Below, piece by piece: positions 1 to 4,031 of a DNA stretch of 6,524 nt. A program made the translations under genes and the position numbers. Under the pieces are notes generated by a model. The model was not told where the DNA came from. It worked only from the letters and a program-made list of their open reading frames with translations, and ran no database searches. The first letter of the stretch is position 1; the number at the start of each line of letters is the position of its first letter. This DNA comes from Calditenuis sp032249575 (GTDB lineage Archaea; Thermoproteota; Nitrososphaeria_A; Caldarchaeales; Calditenuaceae), in contig JAVVHL010000068.1 of assembly GCA_032249575.1 (NCBI GenBank), positions 1 through 6,524 of the forward strand, in the 5' to 3' direction.

Positions 1-29
1 CTTTTGGACGGCCTCAGGCTGATCGGGAT

Positions 30-36
30 GGTGAGG
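30..36 (+). promoter_or_regulatory. Ribosome binding site of the RibL-like gene
   Basis: GGTGAGG sits 5 nt upstream of GTG42. It complements the archaeal 16S rRNA 3' end and decides this GTG start, since the reading frame is otherwise open to the window edge. Confidence 0.6.
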
Positions 37-41
37 TTCGA

Positions 42-509
42 GTGGCCGCGAGGAAGCCGAGGGTCGTCCTCACTACAGGGGCCTTCGAGGTGATCCATCC
101 TGGACACGTCTACCTGCTGAAGCAGGCCAGGAGGCTCGCGGGCAAGAGGGGGAAGGTGATCGTCGTCCTAGCGACCGACGAGACGATCAGGCAGAGGAAG
201 GGAAGGGAACCGGTGATGGGTGAGAGGGAGAGGCTCCAGGTGATGTCCAGCATCAGGTACGTCGACAAGGTCGTGATAGGTTACAGGCCCCTGAGCTTCG
301 AGAAGGTCCTCAGGCGCTTCAGACCCGATGTGGTCCTCTTCGGATACGACCAAATCGAGATCGAGAGGGCCTTCAGGGAGTTCGTAGCTTCCAAGGGCAT
401 CAAGGTCAAGATCGTCAGGGCAAAGCCCCTCCCGGGGACCGAGAAGATGAGCACGACGGCCATCCTGAACAGGGCCGTCAGCAACGCGATGTCCCATAGG
501 ACGGGCTGA
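42..509 (+). CDS. ribL: RibL-like archaeal FAD synthase (cytidylyltransferase-fold adenylyltransferase)
   Basis: 155-residue single-domain nucleotidyltransferase, the usual size for archaeal RibL, which transfers AMP from ATP to FMN to make FAD in the cytoplasm. Visible motifs are G13-A-F-E16 followed by the nucleotide-binding H19-P-G-H22, a G-E-R-E-R-L segment before 'SSIRYVDKVVIG', F-G-Y-D-Q near residue 103, and a C-terminal M-S-T-T-A-I (136-141) matching the family's S-[ST]-x-I loop. GTG42 is the first start codon in this frame inside the window; the frame is open to the left edge, but GGTGAGG at 30-36 lies 5 nt before GTG42 and the homology begins just after it. Odd points: the usual GTFD acidic residue is Glu here, and the protein has no cysteine. 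A glycerol-3-phosphate or other small cytidylyltransferase is the alternative; the fold is certain, the substrate less so. Confidence 0.85.
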   Translation: MAARKPRVVLTTGAFEVIHPGHVYLLKQARRLAGKRGKVIVVLATDETIRQRKGREPVMGERERLQVMSSIRYVDKVVIGYRPLSFEKVLRRFRPDVVLFGYDQIEIERAFREFVASKGIKVKIVRAKPLPGTEKMSTTAILNRAVSNAMSHRTG

Positions 510-535
510 GCGGCCTCGGCGAGAAGATCCGCTCA
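507..535. repeat. 7-bp inverted repeat between the RibL-like gene and S6e
   Basis: TGAGCGG (507-513, including the TGA stop of the upstream gene) and CCGCTCA (529-535) are perfect inverted arms with a 15-nt spacer. The right arm ends 2 bp before the S6e TATA-like box. It could be a hairpin at the 3' end of the upstream transcript, followed by a weak TCCTT, or a protein site next to the S6e promoter. The sequence does not decide between these. Confidence 0.4.
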
Positions 536-537
536 TC

Positions 538-545
538 CTTAAATC
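538..545 (+). promoter_or_regulatory. TATA-like box of the S6e-S24e operon
   Basis: CTTAAATC is an AT-rich island in GC-rich DNA about 28 bp upstream of the S6e ATG. At the usual archaeal spacing of 25-27 bp, transcription would begin at about 565-570, giving a very short leader or none. It is part of a 13-bp word, CTTAAATCAAAAC (538-550), that recurs at the Sua5 promoter. Confidence 0.5.
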
Positions 546-559
546 AAAACCTCCGGGCA

Positions 560-564
560 GGAGG
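560..564 (+). promoter_or_regulatory. Putative ribosome binding site of S6e
   Basis: GGAGG lies 5 nt before ATG570, within a G-rich run (GGAGGGAGGG). The spacing is good, but if the TATA-like box at 538-545 is the only promoter, the transcript may start downstream of this site. It would then matter only for transcripts reading through from the RibL-like gene. Confidence 0.5.
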
Positions 565-569
565 GAGGG

Positions 570-971
570 ATGTCCCAGAAGCCCAACGTTCCGAGGCTCG
601 TGCTCTCGGACCCCAGCACCGGGACTGCAAAGACCATCCAGCTGACGCCGCAGCAGTTCGCCGTCTTCAGGGGGAAGAAGATAGGCGACGTGATCGATGG
701 AGGGCCCCTCGGACTCGGCGACTTCAAGATCAAGATCACTGGAGGAAGCGACTTCGCAGGGTTCCCGATGAGGCCCGACGTGAGCGGCACCAGGTTGGCA
801 CAGGTCCTGCTGACGAAGGGGATCGGCTTCAAGGCCAGGAGGAAGCCGCCGTCTAAGGCCAAGAAGCGGAGGAACAGGAGGACCGTGAAGGGGCTCAGGA
901 AGAGGGTCTCGGTCAGAGGGAACACGATAAGCGACGCGATAGTCCAGATCAACGCGGTCATCGTGAGGTGA
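570..971 (+). CDS. rps6e: 30S ribosomal protein S6e
   Basis: 133 residues, the normal length for archaeal S6e, a small-subunit ribosomal protein shared with eukaryotes and absent from bacteria. The family signature is seen as I-T-G-G-S-D-F-A-G-F-P-M (56-67) followed by R-P-D-V; the residue after GSD, often Lys in relatives, is Phe here. Before it comes G-D-V-I-D-G-G-P-L-G-L-G (39-50). A very basic segment (about 88-113) suits rRNA contact, and R-G-N-T-I-S-D-A-I-V-Q-I-N near the C-terminus is typical. ATG570 has GGAGG 5 nt upstream. The TGA stop overlaps the S24e ATG by one base, so the two are translated from one message. Almost all Arg codons are AGG, as expected for a highly expressed native gene here. 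Confidence 0.97.
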   Translation: MSQKPNVPRLVLSDPSTGTAKTIQLTPQQFAVFRGKKIGDVIDGGPLGLGDFKIKITGGSDFAGFPMRPDVSGTRLAQVLLTKGIGFKARRKPPSKAKKRRNRRTVKGLRKRVSVRGNTISDAIVQINAVIVR

Positions 972-1282
972 TGGCCTTGTCCCTCCCGGAGGTCAGGGTC
1001 ATCGAGCGGAGGAGGAACGAGCTCCTGAAGAGGGTCGAGTACCTGCTGGAGGTGGCCAACCAGAGCGGCACTCCGAGCAGGGCGGAGCTCAGGAAGCTCC
1101 TCTCGACAGTGCTCGACGCTAAGGAGGACAACCTGGTGCTGGTGAAGGTCCTGACGCCTGCGGGCAGGAACTGGACGAGGGTCATCGCGAGGGTCTACGA
1201 CTCGAGGGATCAGCTGATGAGGATCGAGCCGAAGTACCTGCTGATCAGGGAGGGTTTCCTCGAGAAGCCGAAGAAGGGCTGA
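971..1282 (+). CDS. rps24e: 30S ribosomal protein S24e
   Basis: 103 residues, matching archaeal S24e, another archaeal/eukaryotic small-subunit protein. Evidence is the N-terminal pattern 'VRVIERRRNELLKRVEY', the T-P-S-R-A-E-L-R-K-L-L segment (34-44), and the C-terminal A-R-V-Y-D-S-R-D-Q-L followed by I-E-P-K-Y-L-L-I-R (73-93). The ATG at 971 overlaps the S6e TGA (TGATG), and S6e's own last codons, GTGAGG, supply a nearby purine-rich site, pointing to coupled translation. A GTG at 968 is in frame directly before the ATG and would add one residue. In other archaea, as I recall, S24e usually sits beside S27ae; here it follows S6e and no S27ae is seen. The gene ends 3 bp before the convergent Sua5 stop. 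Confidence 0.93.
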   Translation: MALSLPEVRVIERRRNELLKRVEYLLEVANQSGTPSRAELRKLLSTVLDAKEDNLVLVKVLTPAGRNWTRVIARVYDSRDQLMRIEPKYLLIREGFLEKPKKG

Positions 1283-1285
1283 GGC

Positions 1286-2335
1286 TCACGCCCTTATCAC
1301 CTCCCCGCCGCTCGCCTTCCGGAGCCTGTTCATTATCGCGAGGCCGAGTCCCCGCTCCTCTACGCCCTCTGCTACGATGACGTCGACCCCCCGCTCGTCC
1401 AGATCCCTGATCGCTGTGAAGAGGGACTTGGCGACCCTCCTCAGGTCCGACCTCGGGCCCAAGTCGACGACCTCGGCACCAGGGTAATCCGCTCCGTCCA
1501 GCGCCAGCACGCCGACCCTCTTCCCCTCAGCCCTCAGAACCGTGACCAGCTCGGCCACCTTCCTCCTGACCGATGCCGGGTCGCCCTCGACCAGAATCAG
1601 CCTGCACCTAGGAGCGTAGTGCCTGTACTTCATCCCGGGAGACCTCGGCTTACCTGTGAAGGCTGCCAGGCCCCTGGCCGGTTCAGGAACCCTCACATGC
1701 CCTATCACACCCTCGATCTCCTCCAGAGGCAACCCTCCAGGCCTCAGTAGCTCCGGAGGGTCAACGGTCATGTCGATCACCGTCGACTCGACGCCTATCT
1801 CCGCCGGCCCTCCGTCCAGCACCATCTCGATCTTCCCTCCCAGGTCCCGCAGGACGTGCTCTGCGCTCGTGGGGCTAGGAGAGCCGGAGACGTTGGCGCT
1901 CGGCGCCGCTATCGGAACCCCCGCCTCCCTGATCAGCTCCAGGGCGACCTGGTGGGCCGGCATCCTCACCGCAACCGTCTCCAGTCCTCCGCAGGTCACC
2001 GCCGGCACCAGCTCCGTCCTCTTCAGGACCAGCGTCAGCGGCCCTGGCCAGAACCTCGAGATGAGCTCCTCGGCCGCCCGAGGGACCTCAGAGGCCAGGA
2101 GGTAGACGCTGTCCCTGTCGGCCACGTGGACGATGATCGGGTTGTCGGGAGGTCTGCCCTTGACCTCGAAGATCCTCCTGACAGCCGCCTCGTTCAGCGC
2201 GTCAGCTCCCAGCCCGTAAACGGTCTCGGTGGGGAACGCTACCAGGCCGCCGGACCTTATGACGGCCGCAGCCTCAGCTATCACTTCCCTCTCTGGCTCC
2301 GTCGGGTTGACCTTGAGGACCCTCGTCTCCGGCAT
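1286..2335 (-). CDS. sua5: Sua5/TsaC2 threonylcarbamoyl-AMP synthase
   Basis: 349-residue two-domain enzyme that makes threonylcarbamoyl-AMP from threonine, bicarbonate and ATP, the first step of t6A37 formation in ANN-decoding tRNAs; KEOPS performs the transfer. The YrdC domain (about 10-210) shows F-P-T-E-T-V-Y-G-L-G (34-43), K-G-R-P-P-D-N-P (59-66), F-W-P-G-P-L (95-100), R-M-P (124-126), S-A-N-V-S-G (146-151) and G-V-E-S-T-V-I-D (181-188). The linker signature S-P-G-M-K-Y-R-H-Y-A-P (232-242) leads into the C-terminal Sua5 domain (about 245-349), so this is Sua5 and not the shorter TsaC. The frame can be read open to an ATG at 2464, but the extra 43 residues are low-complexity, overlap the upstream gene and have no homology-like features. 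ATG2335 lies about 23 bp downstream of a TATA-like box with no ribosome binding site, which fits a leaderless message. Confidence 0.95.
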   Translation of the reverse strand: MPETRVLKVNPTEPEREVIAEAAAVIRSGGLVAFPTETVYGLGADALNEAAVRRIFEVKGRPPDNPIIVHVADRDSVYLLASEVPRAAEELISRFWPGPLTLVLKRTELVPAVTCGGLETVAVRMPAHQVALELIREAGVPIAAPSANVSGSPSPTSAEHVLRDLGGKIEMVLDGGPAEIGVESTVIDMTVDPPELLRPGGLPLEEIEGVIGHVRVPEPARGLAAFTGKPRSPGMKYRHYAPRCRLILVEGDPASVRRKVAELVTVLRAEGKRVGVLALDGADYPGAEVVDLGPRSDLRRVAKSLFTAIRDLDERGVDVIVAEGVEERGLGLAIMNRLRKASGGEVIRA

Positions 2336-2354
2336 CCCGAGCTTGCTGTGGCGG

Positions 2355-2362
2355 CTTAAATC
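2355..2362 (-). promoter_or_regulatory. TATA-like box of Sua5 (leaderless start)
   Basis: Read on the minus strand, GATTTAAG is centred about 23 bp upstream of ATG2335, inside the 46-bp gap after the UspA-like gene. At this spacing the first transcribed base would be at or next to the A of the start codon. No GGAGG or GGTGA precedes the ATG. The box supports the start at 2335 over any start further upstream. Confidence 0.6.
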
Positions 2363-2381
2363 AAAACGCTTCCCGGGCTCT

Positions 2382-2903
2382 TCAGGGGACCAGGAGCACC
2401 GGGACCCTCGACCTTTTGGCGACCTCCTGCGCCAACCTTCCGAAGGCCCCTCCCACTTCGTCACCCCTTCCCATCACTATCATCGCACACCCTTCCTCGG
2501 CCTCTGCGAGAATGCCTGACAGAACGTCGCCAGCTTTCTTGATCGGTTTGTAGAAGGCCCTTACGCCGGCCTCCCTCGCCTTCAGAAGCACCTGCTCAGC
2601 GAGCTCGTGGACCCTGAGCACCTCCCTCGCCTCCGCACCGGATGGCAACGGCACAGGCGCTGCGAGCCCCCGCTCGGCGGTCGAGGGCCTCACCAGCTGG
2701 TCGAGAGGTCCAACGAGGACGTGAGGCGAAGTTACGGCCGTGATCCTCAGCTCGAAACCCAGCGACTCGGCCAGCCAGAGGGCCACCTCGCCCGCTCTCC
2801 TCGATGATTCGCCCGCCGTGACGATCAGTAGCAGGTACCGCTTCGCATCTGAACCGCTCCGTCCCTCATCCAGTCCCGTCGTCCGCTTCTCCGCCTCTGC
2901 CAA
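2382..2903 (-). CDS. UspA-like universal stress domain protein
   Basis: 173 residues with one Usp-type alpha/beta domain. The first strand is Y-L-L-L-I-V-T-A-G (23-31), followed by a helix (36-48, 'RAGEVALWLAESLG') and a second strand at 52-57. The C-terminal part has A-M-I-V-M-G-R-G (140-147) and then F-G-R-L-A-Q-E-V (154-161) and V-P-V-L-L-V (167-172), the usual final strands. In ATP-binding members the glycine loop is roughly G-x2-G-x9-G-[ST]; here the spacing is shorter and Arg follows the last Gly, so ATP binding is doubtful. The TTG at 2903 is the first possible start after an in-frame TGA (2913-2915), and GGTGAG lies 8 nt before it. About 20 N-terminal residues precede the fold. The gene is upstream of Sua5 on the same strand, but Sua5 has its own promoter. 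No role can be assigned beyond the family. Confidence 0.75.
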   Translation of the reverse strand: MAEAEKRTTGLDEGRSGSDAKRYLLLIVTAGESSRRAGEVALWLAESLGFELRITAVTSPHVLVGPLDQLVRPSTAERGLAAPVPLPSGAEAREVLRVHELAEQVLLKAREAGVRAFYKPIKKAGDVLSGILAEAEEGCAMIVMGRGDEVGGAFGRLAQEVAKRSRVPVLLVP

Positions 2904-2911
2904 CGTTGCGG

Positions 2912-2917
2912 CTCACC
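2912..2917 (-). promoter_or_regulatory. Ribosome binding site of the UspA-like gene
   Basis: GGTGAG on the minus strand, 8 nt before TTG2903. It contains the in-frame TGA that limits the gene, so together they fix an otherwise weak TTG as the start. Confidence 0.6.
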
Positions 2918-2939
2918 AATTTTCTCGTTTCCTGAACAG

Positions 2940-2947
2940 ATATAAAA
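2940..2947 (-). promoter_or_regulatory. TATA box of the UspA-like gene
   Basis: TTTTATAT on the minus strand, the clearest TATA box in the window, about 40 bp upstream of TTG2903. Predicted transcription starts at about 2917-2919, leaving a leader of around 15 nt that just includes the GGTGAG. A box in the same place could also be read rightward (ATATAAAA), but no credible rightward gene follows. Confidence 0.55.
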
Positions 2948-2989
2948 CTTGGATGTCCGCCGGAAACAGACCACCTGCAGGACGGTCAA

Positions 2990-3003
2990 TTCGGTAGACC
3001 GAA
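2990..3003. repeat. Short palindrome upstream of the UspA-like promoter
   Basis: TTCGGT-AG-ACCGAA is a perfect 6+6 bp inverted repeat with a 2-bp centre, about 45 bp upstream of the UspA-like TATA box in a 211-bp non-coding stretch (2904-3114). AGACC also occurs at 2968, 2996 and 3003, and CGGTC/GACCG (2983-2987, 2997-3001) overlaps the palindrome. It could be a regulator site or chance. I see no tRNA, convincing small RNA or credible gene in the rest of this stretch. Confidence 0.3.
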
Positions 3004-3114
3004 GACCTCATGGACTGCGATTGGACGGAAGCGGTTGCACGCTGCAGTGATAACCCGAAAGACGGCCGTAGGACATTCCCGCAACGGTTGATGTCTGCAC
3101 CACCGCCCTCACCT

Positions 3115-3846
3115 TCATACAGCCAACCTTTCCTCGATCTCCCTTCCGAACACCAGTCGTATTCCGTGCTCGGTCGCCAGCCTCCTCAGCTCCTCGTGGG
3201 CCTCTGGGGTTGCGGTCGAGACCACCAAGATCGCCAGCATTGCCCTCCTTCCGTACCTCTCCTCCACCAGCCTCACTCTCTTCAGGAGCTTCTCGATCTC
3301 GGCCCTCGCACCGTCCTTCGTCGCCACGTGCGTCGTGACCTCACCTACCACCAGCGGCCTCTCGCAGAACATGTTGATCTCCACCACCTCTCCGTCGGAG
3401 ACCAAGTACTTTTTCTCGACCCTCGCATCGGGATATCCTAGCTCCTCCAGCAGAACCTCCAGGAACGACGCCGCGTGGGCCTCGAAGGTGATGCCCAGGA
3501 CCCTTCCCAGCTCCCTGAAGCCGGCCTTGACGTAATCCCTTAAGCGCCTGTATTCTTCCCACAGCTTGCTCTGCCCTTCCCATAACTTGTTCTGTCCTTC
3601 CCATAACTTGTTTTGCCCTTCCCAGAGCTTCCTCTGCTCCTCCCTGAGCGCCCTGACCTCCTCCCAGAGTTTCTCCTGGTTCTCTTCCAGCCTGTCCAGC
3701 CGCTTCAAGATCTCGAGTATGTGGGACTCGTGCCTGTCCAAACGTTTCAGGATCTCGGACAGCCCGAGGTATCCGGCTACCGTGTACCTGAACTCGACGT
3801 CCTTCTCCAGCAACTCTATGAATTCCTTCTTCAGCTTCTCGGCCAA
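3115..3846 (-). CDS. Coiled-coil protein with C-terminal PD-(D/E)XK nuclease-like domain
   Basis: 243 residues. Residues about 31-106 form a long coiled coil: ILKRLDR at 32-38 and 46-52, then K-L-W-E units at 59, 73, 80, 87 and 94, in register with a 7-residue period. Residues about 107-243 resemble the archaeal PD-(D/E)XK family known from DUF1626/DUF3782-type proteins of unknown function: a helix 'FEAHAASFLEVLLEELGY', then V-V-E-I-N (154-158), 13 residues later G-E-V-T-T-H (168-173), and a later strand 'AMLAILVVST'. In active PD-(D/E)XK enzymes E-x-K is usual; here it is E169-V-T171, so activity is uncertain. The TTG at 3846 is the only start after an in-frame upstream TGA; no clear ribosome binding site precedes it, but a TATA-like box lies about 35 bp upstream. 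Function unknown; the PaREP1 gene is divergent from it. Confidence 0.75.
   Translation of the reverse strand: MAEKLKKEFIELLEKDVEFRYTVAGYLGLSEILKRLDRHESHILEILKRLDRLEENQEKLWEEVRALREEQRKLWEGQNKLWEGQNKLWEGQSKLWEEYRRLRDYVKAGFRELGRVLGITFEAHAASFLEVLLEELGYPDARVEKKYLVSDGEVVEINMFCERPLVVGEVTTHVATKDGARAEIEKLLKRVRLVEERYGRRAMLAILVVSTATPEAHEELRRLATEHGIRLVFGREIEERLAV
3553..3633 (-). repeat. 21-bp tandem repeat encoding a KLWEGQN heptad
   Basis: Four consecutive 7-codon units inside the coiled-coil gene. The two central units (3571-3591 and 3592-3612) differ at one base; the flanking units are more diverged. Each unit encodes K-L-W-E-[GE]-x-x, so copy change would lengthen or shorten the coiled coil by whole heptads without shifting frame. 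Confidence 0.85.
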
Positions 3847-3863
3847 GGTATGCGCCCAACGAA

Positions 3864-3892
3864 ATCATTGTCCGACCATATTTATCAATGAT
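3864..3892. promoter_or_regulatory. Operator-like inverted repeat around the coiled-coil gene promoter
   Basis: ATCATTG (3864-3870) and CAATGAT (3886-3892) are perfect inverted 7-bp arms with a 15-bp spacer, centre to centre 22 bp, about two helical turns on one face. The spacer contains the TATA-like box, and the left arm lies between it and the expected transcription start. A dimeric regulator bound here would block the leftward promoter. Confidence 0.45.
3878..3885 (-). promoter_or_regulatory. TATA-like box of the coiled-coil nuclease-like gene
   Basis: ATAAATAT on the minus strand, centred about 35 bp before TTG3846. Predicted transcription begins at about 3855, giving a leader near 10 nt with no ribosome binding site. 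Confidence 0.5.
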
Positions 3893-3998
3893 CGGCCCTT
3901 GCCCTCAGCCTCGATCCGATGTAGCAGAACGGCGCGCATTCTTGAGCTGGTAACGACGGCTCGACGGCCTCAATTGCCAGGGCTTGGCGATCGGAAAC

Positions 3999-4006
3999 GG
4001 ATAAAG
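3999..4006 (+). promoter_or_regulatory. Weak TATA-like box of the PaREP1 gene
   Basis: GGATAAAG, preceded by GGAAAC that could serve as a TFB recognition element, is centred about 28 bp before ATG4031. It would place the transcription start very close to the start codon. The AT island is short, so this is tentative. Confidence 0.3.
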
Positions 4007-4031
4007 CCGGTTGTCACCGGAGGACCGGTGA
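4007..4031 (+). promoter_or_regulatory. Ribosome binding site in overlapping inverted repeats before PaREP1
   Basis: GGAGG (4019-4023) lies 7 nt before ATG4031 and supports that start. It sits in three alternating half-sites: CCGGT (4007-4011), ACCGG (4016-4020) and CCGGT (4025-4029). The middle one can pair with either neighbour. The right-hand pairing, CACCGG-AGGA-CCGGTG, extends to the A of the ATG and hides the ribosome binding site; the left-hand one, CCGGT-TGTC-ACCGG, frees the start codon. If the message is leaderless, the same symmetry would act as a DNA-binding site. Confidence 0.4.

Noticed and set aside
1..93. Possible tails of an upstream gene (one frame stops at 20-22, another at 91-93)
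   Set aside because: Too short to recognise. The first would leave room for the RibL-like ribosome binding site, but nothing confirms that either is coding.
168..536. Leftward frames antisense to the RibL-like gene, and similar antisense frames across Sua5, MFS and the methyltransferase
   Set aside because: GC-rich, codon-biased DNA leaves opposite frames open. These have unnatural composition and lie wholly against genes with clear family motifs.
2904..3114. tRNA or C/D box small RNA in the non-coding gap
   Set aside because: There is no T-loop/anticodon arrangement, and the TTGATGT-like word lacks a properly spaced matching D box.
3008..3118. 36-codon leftward reading frame whose ATG overlaps the coiled-coil gene's TGA (ATGA)
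   Set aside because: The overlap looks like coupling, but there is no strong ribosome binding site, no recognisable sequence and no typical codon bias. It is most likely chance.
3010..3441. Rightward frame of 143 codons after the plus-strand reading of the TATA box at 2940
   Set aside because: Most of it is antisense to the nuclease-like domain, its composition is atypical (Pro, Ser, Arg, His and Gln rich), and it lacks a ribosome binding site.
3553..3633. CRISPR-like repeat array
   Set aside because: Units are directly adjacent 21-mers without spacers, stay in frame and encode coiled-coil heptads.
3566..4030. Long N-terminal extension of the PaREP1 reading frame
   Set aside because: The first part is the antisense of the coiled-coil heptads (repeating C-P-S-H-N-L-F) and the rest crosses the intergenic promoter region. 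The ribosome binding site and family similarity both begin at 4031.
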